Notes: generated by a model not told the origin, from the letters alone. DNA of 64,000 bases from CAYQEU01 sp964532005 (GCA_964532005.1 CAZHER010000004.1:22553-86552), one strand, 5' to 3'. Counted from the first letter of the stretch, positions 43,465 through 52,270 are shown. Translations and numbers: made by a program.

Positions 43465-43938
43465 TTAAAATGGAATATCTTCTACATTCAAGTCTTCTCC
43501 TTGAACTATTGTAGGAAGTTCTTCGGCAGGAGATTCTTGGTTCATGGTGTTGTCGGTGTTACGGTTCTGGGTTCCACTGGCAAAAGGAGATGTGTCTCCT
43601 TCACCACGGCCGCCGTCTAACATTATCATGTTATCTACAACAATTTCTGTACGGCTTCGTTTACTGCCATCTTGAGCATCCCAGGAACGGGTTTGCAAAC
43701 GACCTTCCAAGTAAACGCGACGTCCTTTTTTCAAGTACTGGTTTGCAATCTCTGCGAGCTTACGCCATAGAACAGCTGTATGATACTCAACCTGCTCTAC
43801 TTTTTGTCCAGTTTGTTGATTGGTATAAACATAATTAGTAGCCAACCCTAGTTGGCATACGCTCGTACCATTAGGAGTAGTTTTTAATTCAGGGTCACGG
43901 GTTAGACGCCCTATGATCATTACTTTGTTTAAGTCCAT
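43465..43938 (-). CDS. ssb: Single-stranded DNA-binding protein
   Basis: 157 aa. The OB-fold spans 1-105 with MDLNKVMIIGRLTRDPELK, YHTAVLWRKLAEIANQYLKKGRRVYLEG and a linker rich in Asn/Ser. The acidic tip DLNVEDIPF is the partner-binding tail. It protects ssDNA in replication and repair. Located between rpsF and rpsR, the common bacterial order. Confidence 0.96.
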   Translation of the reverse strand: MDLNKVMIIGRLTRDPELKTTPNGTSVCQLGLATNYVYTNQQTGQKVEQVEYHTAVLWRKLAEIANQYLKKGRRVYLEGRLQTRSWDAQDGSKRSRTEIVVDNMIMLDGGRGEGDTSPFASGTQNRNTDNTMNQESPAEELPTIVQGEDLNVEDIPF

Positions 43939-43950
43939 AGTTTTGTAATA

Positions 43951-44445
43951 TTACTTGGTAATATCCTCATTGAGAGCAGCTTCAATTTGCTCATCTAAAT
44001 CTACTGTGACAACTTGTTCTTCTGACTTTGCTGGAGCTGTTGGAATATTTTCTTCTACTGTTGTAGCAGAATTTACCATATCTGATTCAGCGGGAATCTC
44101 AGGGCGGTTGCGGTTCATTTTAGCTTGAACTTCACGGTCGCGAACAAGACGTTCAAGATGTTCATCTTGATTCACTAAAATGTAGCGAATAATGGTATTT
44201 TGTGTGCGGATTTTTGCGTCCAGTTCATTTAGCTTTGAACCTTCCATTGTAAAATCAACTACACCGTAAAACCCGTTGCGAGTTTTTTTAATAGGGTATG
44301 CTAACTTTTTCTTGCCCAGTTGGGTCTCTTGGATGTCGGTACCGCCAAAATCCGAAACGAATTGTAGGATTTGTCCGGTAACATCAGGAATTTGGTCATC
44401 AGATACTGATGAGGCCAGTATGTACATAAGTTCATATCGTGGCAT
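43951..44445 (-). CDS. rpsF: 30S ribosomal protein S6
   Basis: 164 aa. The first 100 residues are S6 (YELMYILASSVSDDQIPDV, GKKKLAYPIKKTRNGFYGVVDF, IIRYILVNQDEHLE). An acidic tail of about 60 residues extends past the usual end. First gene of rpsF-ssb-rpsR-efp, preceded by a long structured leader that may mediate feedback control. Confidence 0.95.
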   Translation of the reverse strand: MPRYELMYILASSVSDDQIPDVTGQILQFVSDFGGTDIQETQLGKKKLAYPIKKTRNGFYGVVDFTMEGSKLNELDAKIRTQNTIIRYILVNQDEHLERLVRDREVQAKMNRNRPEIPAESDMVNSATTVEENIPTAPAKSEEQVVTVDLDEQIEAALNEDITK

Positions 44446-44649
44446 GAAGGATGTTTCTCCTTATTCCTATAATCCGGTCTTGGAGAAGACGGCTCGCGGC
44501 AAGTTACAAGCGGTCCTCTCCAACCGGTCGTTACCTTACTTCCTCGCCCCTCTCAAGGAAGCTATTAGACAAGGGTTTTCTAGGTCCTTGTCCTAAGCTT
44601 CATGTTATAGGAGATATGTTAATGATTTATTAAAGAAATGCTAAAAACT
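44446..44649 (-). promoter_or_regulatory. Long structured 5' leader of the rpsF operon
   Basis: About 204 nt of untranslated leader. From the promoter it has a hairpin at 44601-44558 (GAAGCT and TTAG(G)ACAAGG arms), an alternative stem CTTCCT/AGGAAG (44539-44561) that shares bases with it, and a third hairpin 44527-44474 with CCGG and TTGGAGA arms plus an inner GCTTG/CGAGC stem. An SD-like AAGGAG lies near the start codon. S6:S18 complexes are known to repress rpsF operons through leader RNA containing CCG-bearing loops; this leader is a candidate. Confidence 0.7.
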
Positions 44650-44655
44650 TCATAA

Positions 44656-44684
44656 AGTATACCTTATTTATCCACAGTTGTCCA
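44656..44684 (-). promoter_or_regulatory. Promoter of the rpsF-ssb-rpsR-efp operon
   Basis: Minus strand TGGACA (44684-44679), a 17-bp spacer and TATACT (44661-44656). Confidence 0.85.
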
Positions 44685-44694
44685 GTACCAGGAT

Positions 44695-44723
44695 TTGGTA
44701 TGATTTGAAACTTTTGCGATACT
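44695..44723 (+). promoter_or_regulatory. Promoter of the DUF5648 gene
   Basis: TTGGTA (44695-44700), a 17-bp spacer and GATACT (44718-44723) with an upstream TG (TGCGATACT). Start near 44730. It diverges from the rpsF promoter 10 bp away. Confidence 0.65.
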
Positions 44724-44780
44724 AAAAGCGTGGTATTAGTGCCAGTCTTCCAATTTCTGGCCCAATTAATTCTAAAGCAT

Positions 44781-45794
44781 ATGAGTAAACATAAAATAGT
44801 TGTATCTATTTGGCTTGGCGCTATGGCATTTGGGTTATTTTTGCCATTGCAAACAAAAGCTCAATCTGGGTATAGATGTAACGAGAATAGCGAAATTCCT
44901 TTGTACATTTTGTTGAAACCTAATGGAAAACATTTCTATACTAGCAGTGAAGATGAGGTCAACTATACATTAAAGTTAGGTTATAAAATGGAAGGGATTG
45001 TTGCCTATATATTAAAAGATAAGCTGAACAGTGAGAGTAGCTTACCCCTACAGCGCTATTACAACGCAAGCACCGACTCTCACAGATATTTTTTAACTGA
45101 CACCCCTGAATCTGCACAATATTCGTCAGTAGGCCGATATGAAGGAGTGGTTGGCTACTTATATACTAATTTAGAAGTCGGCTTTACTGAGAATCCTTTG
45201 ACTATAAATTTTGCTGCCAACGACACTATTACAGACGTATTGTTCACCAGAGAGTATAATCCAGATTTGTGGAAAAGTTGGGGTTATAACAGAATTGATA
45301 TATTAGGGTATGCATGTGGTATAGGATACAATAACGCTAAGCAGGATCCAATCTATCGATTATGGCATCCTGTTAAAATGAAACATTTTTATACCAACTC
45401 TGAAGGTGAGGCAACTTATGCAACTCAAAGATTGGGATATAAGTCCGAAGGGCTGTTGGGATATCTGTATAATCAGCCTCAACAAAATATGAACACTATG
45501 GCTGTGTACCGACTGTATAATTCGGCACAGGACAAACATTTTTATACCAGCAACGAGTTGGAAGCCATGGAAGTTCTAAATAAAGGGTATGTTATGGAAG
45601 GGGTTCTAGGTTATTCATCTGGAGATATAGAAAGACCGCGAGGCGCTTGGGTGTTGCGATTGTATAATCCAAAGATAAACGACCATCTGTATGTTGTTAC
45701 TAATGCTGGCCTTGCCGGAGACAGTGAAGTGGATAGAGCCACTGCTTATGGTTATCAAAGAGAAGGTGATTTAGGCATATTTAGCGCTTGGTAA
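44781..45794 (+). CDS. Secreted DUF5648-repeat protein
   Basis: 337 aa from ATG 44781. This start gives a clean signal peptide (KIVVSIWLGAMAFGLFLPL, cleavage after KAQS); a GTG at the predicted transcription start (44730) would add 17 residues. The mature protein has about five repeats of the type LYN...KHFYTSxxxE...GYxxEGxLGY, the DUF5648 pattern. These repeats occur in exported, often lipase- or wall-associated proteins, with unknown function. It stands alone with its own promoter and terminator. Confidence 0.85.
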   Translation: MSKHKIVVSIWLGAMAFGLFLPLQTKAQSGYRCNENSEIPLYILLKPNGKHFYTSSEDEVNYTLKLGYKMEGIVAYILKDKLNSESSLPLQRYYNASTDSHRYFLTDTPESAQYSSVGRYEGVVGYLYTNLEVGFTENPLTINFAANDTITDVLFTREYNPDLWKSWGYNRIDILGYACGIGYNNAKQDPIYRLWHPVKMKHFYTNSEGEATYATQRLGYKSEGLLGYLYNQPQQNMNTMAVYRLYNSAQDKHFYTSNELEAMEVLNKGYVMEGVLGYSSGDIERPRGAWVLRLYNPKINDHLYVVTNAGLAGDSEVDRATAYGYQREGDLGIFSAW

Positions 45795-45804
45795 TTACAT
45801 AAAT

Positions 45805-45830
45805 AAAAACCGCCCGAATGGGCGGTTTTT
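45805..45830. terminator. Bidirectional intrinsic terminator
   Basis: 11-bp perfect stem AAAAACCGCCC/GGGCGGTTTTT with a GAAT loop. It overlaps the stop codon of the convergent ABC ATPase by two bases. Confidence 0.92.
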
Positions 45831-46503
45831 ATTTTCTAGCATCCTTTTGAATTTTTCCGTCCTTCAGTTCTATAATTCGAGATGCCTGATTGGCATACTC
45901 CATTTCATGAGTAACCATAACTATTGTTTGTCCTGCTTTGTTTAGTTTAATAAATGACTGCATTACCAAATCTGAGTTGGCAGAATCTAGGTTTGCCGTA
46001 GGTTCATCTGCAAAAAGTATATGTGGGTTATGACCTATTGCTCTTGCTATAGAGACTCGTTGTTGTTGGCCGCCTGAGAGCTTGCTTGGTACATAGTGGT
46101 GCTTATCGTGCAAATCTACTTCGTCTAGAGCTTTTGCTGCTAGCGCTTTAGCTTCTGCTTTGCTTAGCCCCTGCATGTATAAAGGGAGCATAACGTTCTC
46201 CAAGGCGGTTAACTCAGGGAGTAGGGCATAATCTTGAAAAACATATCCAAGTTCTTCGAGCCGCATGGCGGTTTTTTGTTTTTGCGACAGTTCATGAGTG
46301 GTAATATCATTTAAAATAATATGGCCTTCTGTCGGCTCGTCCAATAGCGATATTTGATACATTAAGGTTGACTTACCAGCGCCTGAAGGACCAATAACAG
46401 CCACAAATTCTCCTTCGCCAATAGTAAAGTTTAAGTTATCCAAGACCTTTTGGGTTTGCTCACCATTTTGATATTCTTTTGTAAGGTTCTTTACTTCAAT
46501 CAT
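45829..46503 (-). CDS. ABC transporter ATP-binding protein, MacB/LolD type
   Basis: 224 aa. Walker A GPSGAGKST, Q-loop FQDYALLPELTALENVMLPL, signature LSGGQQQR, Walker B ILFADEPT and the switch His in VTHEMEYA are all present. LolD/MacB-type ATPases pair with FtsX-like permeases for lipoprotein or peptide release or export. Here the permease gene ends 3 nt upstream. Confidence 0.92.
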   Translation of the reverse strand: MIEVKNLTKEYQNGEQTQKVLDNLNFTIGEGEFVAVIGPSGAGKSTLMYQISLLDEPTEGHIILNDITTHELSQKQKTAMRLEELGYVFQDYALLPELTALENVMLPLYMQGLSKAEAKALAAKALDEVDLHDKHHYVPSKLSGGQQQRVSIARAIGHNPHILFADEPTANLDSANSDLVMQSFIKLNKAGQTIVMVTHEMEYANQASRIIELKDGKIQKDARK

Positions 46504-46506
46504 AAC

Positions 46507-47805
46507 TTATCTTCCTAAAATTGAGTCCAAAGTATTTTTGCGGACAATAAGAGCGGCGGGAATGTAACCAGCGCAAACGGTCACAAACAATAAGATCAAA
46601 ACACGAATAGCTGCTCCTTCAGGAGTTGCAACTAAAATGCCATCGGAAAAAGGAAAGTCAATGGGGTTGGCGTCAAAGAACGGTTTTAGTAGCCCAAAGG
46701 TTAAAGCTAGTCCAATACTAGAGCCAATAATCCCATAGAATAAACCTTGCATAACGTAAGCAAGTTTAATTGCCAAAGGTTCAACTCCTATTCCTTTCAT
46801 AATTCCGATAAACTTACGTCGAGTTATTGCGTTAATGAAAATAACAATAAACACTGTAATGGAAGCAACAACTAGCGCGATACTAGACAGTGCGTTTCCT
46901 AAAATGCCGAACGTAGTTTCAATGTCGCGAAGAAAAGAAGGAATGGCATCTTCGGATGCTTGTACTTTGCCCCATTTGTTGTTGCTGAACTGTTGTAAAG
47001 AATTTACAACGCTTGGAATTTCTAAAGGATTAACTGCTTTTATGGCGATTTCATTTACCTCCCATTGGTTAGTGGGGAGTAGTCTGCGGAATTCAGAGTC
47101 CAGAATGAACATACGTTGTGAGATTTGGTCAACTTTGCTTTTGAGAATCCCTCTGACAAACATATCTTTACTAACTTGGTTTTCGCCTGTCCCCACTGAA
47201 ACCCTGACTTTGCTCCCAACCTCAACATCCTTGAGTAATTCTAATCCCGGAATTTCAACATCTCCAAAACTGGAATATTTTTTAATCAAATTGGCACCTA
47301 TTAAGATTGAGCCATCTACATCGGGGTCAAGATTTTCTCCTTCCAACAAGAACTGCGAAAATTTGGTGAGCTCTTCTTCTTTTGTAGGATTTATCCCAAC
47401 TAAAGTACCACTCCCAATATTGGCCTTTTCTTTATTTTTAGGGTTTTCTGACAATGATGCTTTTACAGTTGCAGGAGCGGTATAACGGGCAGAATATTTA
47501 TCCACCCGAGAATCTTCTTCTAGAAATTTTATAAACTCTTGAGAATTTTCGATTTGAGTAGCCCCGGTCAGGGGGGTGATTATAATATCACCCGAGTAGT
47601 TTTCTCTAAATTGTTTGTATGAACCAGTAATAAGTCCAACCAGAAGCCCTGAAACCACCACTAGATTCAGGAACGTTAGCACCATAATAAAAATAATCAA
47701 ACCAGTTGTCCATTTGCTAGAGCGCAAGATTTGCCGGGAAGCTAATAACCAAGCTACCCTCAAAGACAAACCCATATTTTTAAATCTTTGTTTAAGGGAT
47801 TTCAT
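46507..47805 (-). CDS. ABC transporter permease, FtsX/MacB type
   Basis: 432 aa. The N-terminal helix (TGLIIFIMVLTFLNLVVVSGL) is followed by a large periplasmic-type domain (about 60-310) and three C-terminal helices (IALVVASITVFIVIFINAI, AYVMQGLFYGIIGSSIGLAL, VLILLFVTVCAGYIPAALI), as in MacB/LolC. It starts where ychF ends and is followed by its ATPase. The cargo is not known. Confidence 0.88.
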   Translation of the reverse strand: MKSLKQRFKNMGLSLRVAWLLASRQILRSSKWTTGLIIFIMVLTFLNLVVVSGLLVGLITGSYKQFRENYSGDIIITPLTGATQIENSQEFIKFLEEDSRVDKYSARYTAPATVKASLSENPKNKEKANIGSGTLVGINPTKEEELTKFSQFLLEGENLDPDVDGSILIGANLIKKYSSFGDVEIPGLELLKDVEVGSKVRVSVGTGENQVSKDMFVRGILKSKVDQISQRMFILDSEFRRLLPTNQWEVNEIAIKAVNPLEIPSVVNSLQQFSNNKWGKVQASEDAIPSFLRDIETTFGILGNALSSIALVVASITVFIVIFINAITRRKFIGIMKGIGVEPLAIKLAYVMQGLFYGIIGSSIGLALTFGLLKPFFDANPIDFPFSDGILVATPEGAAIRVLILLFVTVCAGYIPAALIVRKNTLDSILGR

Positions 47806-48909
47806 TTATACATTAAACCTAAAATGCACTACATCTCCGTCTTGGATAATATATTCTTTTCCTTCAACCCGAAGCCAGCCTTTGTCTCGTGCTGCAGAGT
47901 AGCTTCCAGACTCCAGAAGCTTATCCCATTGGATGCACTCGGCACGGATGAAACCATGTTCAAAATCGGTATGAATTACTCCCGCAGCTTGGGGAGCTTT
48001 CGTACCGGCAGGACAGGTCCACGCTTTACTTTCTTTTGGCCCGGCAGTTATGAAAGTGATCAATCCCAATGTTTTGTATGCCGCAGTTATAATCCTGTCT
48101 AATCCACTTTCATTTAATCCTAAATCTTTAAGGTATTCTTTTCGGTCAGAGTCTTCTAGTTCAGCTAATTCCGTCTCCAATTTCGCATCTATTATTACTG
48201 TGTCTCCAAATCCGTTTTTGAATTGTTCTAGATCAATTGCTTCATTAGAATCGGTTTTATACTGCTTAGATGTAATATTATAAGTGGCATTAATAGCCAA
48301 AAGAAAGGGTTTGGTGGTTAAAAGTTGTATGTCCTTGCTGGCAGATTTTTCTTCATCAGTTAAACTTATCGTATTTGCCATTTGTCCATTTTCTACGGCC
48401 GCTCGGTATTTTTCCAGAACTTTCTTTTTTATGGTTTGTTCGCGGTCACCACCTTTGGCTTGGCGGGCAACAGTTTCTAGTCTTTTATCAATATTTTGTA
48501 AATCCGCCAGCTGTAGTTCTATAGCAATGGTTTCTATGTCTCTCTTTGCATCTACTGAACCTTGAACGTGGATAATGTCATCATCATGGAAGAGTCTAGA
48601 TACTTCTAGGATTGCATCGACTTCACGGATATGGGATAAAAATTGGTTTCCAAGACCTTCGCCTTTGTGAGCCCCAGCAACCAGCCCTGCTATATCTACA
48701 AATTCAATAGTAGTGGGGACAATTTTTTCGCTTTTTTCCTGCGCGGCGAGTTTGGCAAGGCGGTCGTCAGGGACAGCTACAACACCAACATTAGGATCAA
48801 TGGTTGCAAAGGGATAATTGGCTGCTTCTACACGACTGTTTGTAATAGCGTTGAATAGGGTGGATTTGCCCACATTTGGCAGGCCCACAATTCCGATTTT
48901 AAATGACAT
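47806..48909 (-). CDS. ychF: Ribosome-binding ATPase YchF (OLA1 family)
   Basis: 367 aa from ATG 48909 (MSFKIGIVGLPNVGKST); the ATG at 48915 lies too close to the -10. P-loop LPNVGKST, YPFATIDPNVG, the G3-type DIAGLVAGAHKGEGLGN, the variant G4 region with AINATYN, and the C-terminal TGS/YchF domain (TAGPKESKAWTCPAGTKAPQAAGVIH, DGDVVHFRFN) are typical. It binds ribosomes and hydrolyses ATP. Surprisingly it leads an operon with an ABC transporter. Confidence 0.95.
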   Translation of the reverse strand: MSFKIGIVGLPNVGKSTLFNAITNSRVEAANYPFATIDPNVGVVAVPDDRLAKLAAQEKSEKIVPTTIEFVDIAGLVAGAHKGEGLGNQFLSHIREVDAILEVSRLFHDDDIIHVQGSVDAKRDIETIAIELQLADLQNIDKRLETVARQAKGGDREQTIKKKVLEKYRAAVENGQMANTISLTDEEKSASKDIQLLTTKPFLLAINATYNITSKQYKTDSNEAIDLEQFKNGFGDTVIIDAKLETELAELEDSDRKEYLKDLGLNESGLDRIITAAYKTLGLITFITAGPKESKAWTCPAGTKAPQAAGVIHTDFEHGFIRAECIQWDKLLESGSYSAARDKGWLRVEGKEYIIQDGDVVHFRFNV

Positions 48910-48916
48910 AAACATA

Positions 48917-48968
48917 ATTTTAGTTGTTTTGCCGAACTATTGCAATAAATGCAAATTTGTGCTAAAAT
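48917..48968. promoter_or_regulatory. Symmetric divergent promoters sharing one -35 hexamer
   Basis: The palindromic TTGCAA (48940-48945) has TAAAAT 17 bp away on each side: minus strand 48922-48917 for ychF (start codon 7 nt later) and plus strand 48963-48968 with TGC before it for the gene at 49052. Confidence 0.85.
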
Positions 48969-49051
48969 TTGCGGGTTAAAGCGTAGGCCTTTTTCGTTTT
49001 AACGCAGTAAAAAACAAAAACAAAATTTGACCTATAAGGAGTGGTAAATTG

Positions 49052-49378
49052 ATGGATAGAAAAGGTCGCCAGCGTGAAGCTGGCACAAAAGCAACAAACA
49101 ACAATGGATGCTTAATCGCAACCATGCCGGAAAGAGCTTTTGCTCTGTTGGGTTCGACATTTCACGGCGTGTGGAATATGTCGCCGAAAAAAATCGTTGA
49201 AAAATTGAATTCAATCGATCGCCGAGGTCGAACTTTCGCCGGGTCGCGCTGGTTTGGAGACAAAGTTGAACTTCATGTTCACGGAGTCGGAAAACAGGCG
49301 TATAACAAAGACGAATTTTTTGGGCGTATTGACGCCCGGAACATAAAGCCGGCAAAAGCCTTTTCCGCCGCCGCCTAG
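49052..49378 (+). CDS. Small basic hypothetical protein
   Basis: 108 aa from ATG 49052; TTG 49049 would give 109 aa with better spacing from AAGGAG (49036-49041). Highly basic, with TMPERAFALLGSTFHGVW, SPKKIVEKLNSIDRRGR and WFGDKVELHVHGVGKQAY. This may be a small nucleic-acid-binding protein; no family recognised. Its leader of about 75 nt has a stem (TTAAAGCG with CGTTTTAA). A strong terminator follows. Confidence 0.7.
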   Translation: MDRKGRQREAGTKATNNNGCLIATMPERAFALLGSTFHGVWNMSPKKIVEKLNSIDRRGRTFAGSRWFGDKVELHVHGVGKQAYNKDEFFGRIDARNIKPAKAFSAAA

Positions 49379-49397
49379 TTTGTTCGCAACGCCGAAG

Positions 49398-49430
49398 AAA
49401 CGCCCGGAATAATGTAGTATCCGGGCGTTT
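49398..49430 (+). terminator. Intrinsic terminator
   Basis: Perfect 11-bp stem AAACGCCCGGA/TCCGGGCGTTT with an 11-nt loop, then TTTC. Confidence 0.9.
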
Positions 49431-49448
49431 TCATTTGCTATCTAAAAA

Positions 49449-49457
49449 TGGTAAAAT
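49449..49457 (+). promoter_or_regulatory. Extended -10, predicted leaderless phosphohexomutase mRNA
   Basis: TGGTAAAAT ends seven bases before the ATG at 49465. The reading frame extends upstream to 49435, but that start would lie upstream of the -10. Confidence 0.65.
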
Positions 49458-49464
49458 CCATTAT

Positions 49465-50847
49465 ATGAGTACAAATATCGATCAATCTATTTTCAAAGCG
49501 TACGATATACGCGGCATTTATCCGAGTCAAATAAATGAAAGTGCGGCTTATGACATAGCTCGGGCCTATGCAACTTTGGTTCAACACGAAAACCCAGAAA
49601 AACAATTAACTATTGCTGTGGGTGCTGACATGAGAACTTCTAGTCCTTCAATAAAAGCGGAAATTATTAAAGGATTGATTGACAGTGGAGTAAATGTTGC
49701 TGATATTGGTTTAGTTTCCACCCCAACTTACTATTTTGCAGTAGGGTACTTTGCCTACGATGGAGGAATTCAAGTTTCCGCTTCTCATAACCCGCAGGAA
49801 TATAATGGATTGAAAATGGTACGAAGGGGAGGAATAGCAATGAGCGGCGATACAGGAATAAAAGATATTGCAAGCATTGCTGAAAATAAAAGTTTTGTAG
49901 AATCGGCAAGAAAAGGCTTAATCAAAGTTATTAATAATGTTACAGAGCAGGCGATCGACCAGTATTTTGCTTTTGCCGGTAATCCAGAAATTAAACCATT
50001 TAATATAGTTATTGACGTTGCCAACGCCATGGGCGCTCCCGATTACACAGCACTGTTTAATAAAGTACCTGGCAATGTCACAAAGATGAGTTTTGATTTA
50101 GATGGAACTTTTCCTTCACATGAGGCCGATCCTCTAAAAGAACAGAACACAGAAGATTTACGTAAACGCGTTGTTACCGAGGGAGCTGACTTGGGCATAG
50201 CATCTGACGGTGATTCCGATAGAATTTTTATAATTGACAACAAGGGTCAAACAATACCGTCTCCGATTTTATATACAATCTTGGCAGAAATAGAACTAGA
50301 ACAGAATCCCAGCGATACCTATGCTTACGAAATTCGAATGGGGCGATTGGTCGAAGCCGAGTTTGAAAATAAAACCGCCAAGTTGGTTCAGACACCGGTA
50401 GGCCATTCTCTGATTAAAAAAATAATGATAGACAACAATGCTGTTTTTGGCGGAGAAATTAGCGGCCATTATTTTTTCCGCATGCCATTTGGAACTTTTG
50501 AGGCTCCGGCTCTGCTTGTGATAAAATTGTTGAATTATTTATCATCTCAAGATAAGCCGCTTTCTGAAATAGTTGACCAATATCGCCGTTTTGTTTCGTC
50601 TGGAGAAGTTAATACTAAAATGGAAAGCAGGGAGGAGATTGAGCAAAAAATTGACCTGATCAAGTTTAAATATTCAGATGGTAAACAGAGTTTTATCGAT
50701 GGTATTAAAGTGGATTATCCAGATTTTTGGTTTAGCATAAGAGCTTCAAACACCGAACCGGTAATCCGTTTAATCGTCGAAGCATCCATTAAAGAAACCA
50801 TGGAGGGGAAGCGAGACGAATTATTATCATTAATTAGAAGTCAATAA
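49465..50847 (+). CDS. Phosphomannomutase/phosphoglucomutase
   Basis: 460 aa. FKAYDIRGIYPSQIN, the phosphoserine loop SASHNPQEYNGLKM, metal-binding DGDSDR, sugar-binding GEISGHYFF and the phosphate-binding RASNTEPVIRLIVE loop show a complete alpha-D-phosphohexomutase of the AlgC/ManB type. It interconverts hexose 1- and 6-phosphates for surface sugars. It is followed 5 nt later by mscL. Confidence 0.93.
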   Translation: MSTNIDQSIFKAYDIRGIYPSQINESAAYDIARAYATLVQHENPEKQLTIAVGADMRTSSPSIKAEIIKGLIDSGVNVADIGLVSTPTYYFAVGYFAYDGGIQVSASHNPQEYNGLKMVRRGGIAMSGDTGIKDIASIAENKSFVESARKGLIKVINNVTEQAIDQYFAFAGNPEIKPFNIVIDVANAMGAPDYTALFNKVPGNVTKMSFDLDGTFPSHEADPLKEQNTEDLRKRVVTEGADLGIASDGDSDRIFIIDNKGQTIPSPILYTILAEIELEQNPSDTYAYEIRMGRLVEAEFENKTAKLVQTPVGHSLIKKIMIDNNAVFGGEISGHYFFRMPFGTFEAPALLVIKLLNYLSSQDKPLSEIVDQYRRFVSSGEVNTKMESREEIEQKIDLIKFKYSDGKQSFIDGIKVDYPDFWFSIRASNTEPVIRLIVEASIKETMEGKRDELLSLIRSQ

Positions 50848-50852
50848 AATAT

Positions 50853-51293
50853 ATGAAAGGAATAATAAAAGAATTTCGCGAGTTTGCGATAAAGGGAAAT
50901 GTCATTGACCTGGCAGTAGGTTTGATTATCGGCGCCGCATTCAATAAAATTGTTACCTCTTTGGTCAATGATATAGTTATGCCGCCGATAGGACTTCTGC
51001 TAGGAAAAGTTGATTTTTCCAATTTATTTTTTGCTTTAAATGGAGGCAATTTTGCTACTATTGCTGAGGCAAAAGCTGCTGGTGCCGTCACGATTAATTA
51101 TGGTCTATTCATAAATATTGTGATCGAGTTCCTTATTGTCGCTTTTGTGGTTTTCTTCCTCATCCGTACTATTAACCGAATGAAGCGCGAACCCGAGCCA
51201 ACACAAAAAAAATGCCAATTCTGCAAATCAGATATTGATATGGAAGCGACACGGTGTCCTAATTGTACTTCTCAGCTACAAGCAGCAGCTTAA
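50853..51293 (+). CDS. mscL: Large-conductance mechanosensitive channel with zinc-ribbon tail
   Basis: 146 aa. The MscL core has FREFAIKGNVIDLAVGLIIGAAFNKIVTSLVNDIVMPPIG, and a second helix FLIVAFVVFFLIRTINRM. The C-terminal bundle is replaced or extended by CQFCKSDIDMEATRCPNC, a four-Cys zinc ribbon. The channel releases solutes on hypo-osmotic shock. Its stop overlaps the convergent trpS stop by 4 bp. Confidence 0.95.
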   Translation: MKGIIKEFREFAIKGNVIDLAVGLIIGAAFNKIVTSLVNDIVMPPIGLLLGKVDFSNLFFALNGGNFATIAEAKAAGAVTINYGLFINIVIEFLIVAFVVFFLIRTINRMKREPEPTQKKCQFCKSDIDMEATRCPNCTSQLQAAA

Positions 51294-52264
51294 ACTAGCC
51301 CCAACTTTTCTTTAACTTCAGCAAGAGTTTTGCCCGCGGTAACGCGGGCTTTTTTTGCCCCTTCAGCTAAAATTTCTTTAAGGTCTTTAGGCTTTGCCAA
51401 CAGCGCTTTGCGCTTCTCTCTAAACTCTTTGAAATATTCGCCAATATGGACAGCCAGAGACATTTTTAGCTCACTGTATTTTATTGACCCGTCTTTAACA
51501 GCTGTTTTAAATTGTTTTACTTCATTCTCGGGTCCAAAAAACTCCATAAGCTGGATAAGGTTATCCACGCCTGGAGAAGTTTTTCCCTCGCTAGCTGTGA
51601 CAGCTTTTTTAAGCTTTCGCTCTAATTCTGCCGGCTCATCGGAAATCATCAAAGCCTCGTCCCCAGTTTTACTCATTTTACGATCTGGATGAGTTAGACT
51701 TTTAATTCGAAGGGGATTGCGTTCGTATGTTTTTGGCTCAGGAAAGGTTTGGCCAAACCTATTGTTAAATTTTCGAGCAATTACCCTAGTTAGTTCGACG
51801 TGCTGAACCTGATCTTCACCAACCGGAACCCCAGTAGGTTTATACAGTAAAATATCTGCTGCCATCAGGCTAGGATAGGTAAGCAGCCCTGCATTAATAT
51901 TTTCGCGATGTTGGACAGATTTGTCTTTGAACTGGGTCATGCGCTCCAATTCCCCTAAGGGGGTAATGCAGTTAAAAATCCAAGCCAATTCGCTGTGTTC
52001 AGGAACATGGCTTTGCAAAAACAAAGTTGATTTGTTTGGGTCAACGCCAGCCGCTAAATATTCTGCAGCAACTTCCAGAGTTGTTTCTTTAAGTTCCTTT
52101 GGTTCAAAAGGTGTGGTTAAAGCATGAAGATCAACTAGAAAATAGTAGCAGTCATACTTGCCTGTATTTTGAAGCTCAACAAATTGTTTTAGGGCACCCA
52201 GGTAGTTTCCAATATGAAGTTTGCTCGTCGGACGTATGCCGGATGTAATTGCTTCTTTTGACAT
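51290..52264 (-). CDS. trpS: Tryptophanyl-tRNA synthetase
   Basis: 324 aa, bacterial-type length. SGIRPTSKLHIGNYLGALKQ has the HIGH-type motif, GEDQVQHVELTRVIARKFN binds Trp and ATP, and KMSKT is the KMSKS loop. C-terminal AEGAKKARVTAGKTLAEVK completes it. TGCTATACT ends six bases before the ATG, predicting a leaderless mRNA. Confidence 0.96.
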   Translation of the reverse strand: MSKEAITSGIRPTSKLHIGNYLGALKQFVELQNTGKYDCYYFLVDLHALTTPFEPKELKETTLEVAAEYLAAGVDPNKSTLFLQSHVPEHSELAWIFNCITPLGELERMTQFKDKSVQHRENINAGLLTYPSLMAADILLYKPTGVPVGEDQVQHVELTRVIARKFNNRFGQTFPEPKTYERNPLRIKSLTHPDRKMSKTGDEALMISDEPAELERKLKKAVTASEGKTSPGVDNLIQLMEFFGPENEVKQFKTAVKDGSIKYSELKMSLAVHIGEYFKEFREKRKALLAKPKDLKEILAEGAKKARVTAGKTLAEVKEKLGLV

Positions 52265-52270
52265 AAGGAC

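Noticed and set aside
44451..44633. Short plus-strand frames opposite the rpsF leader
   Set aside because: They run through hairpin arms of the leader and lack any start signal.
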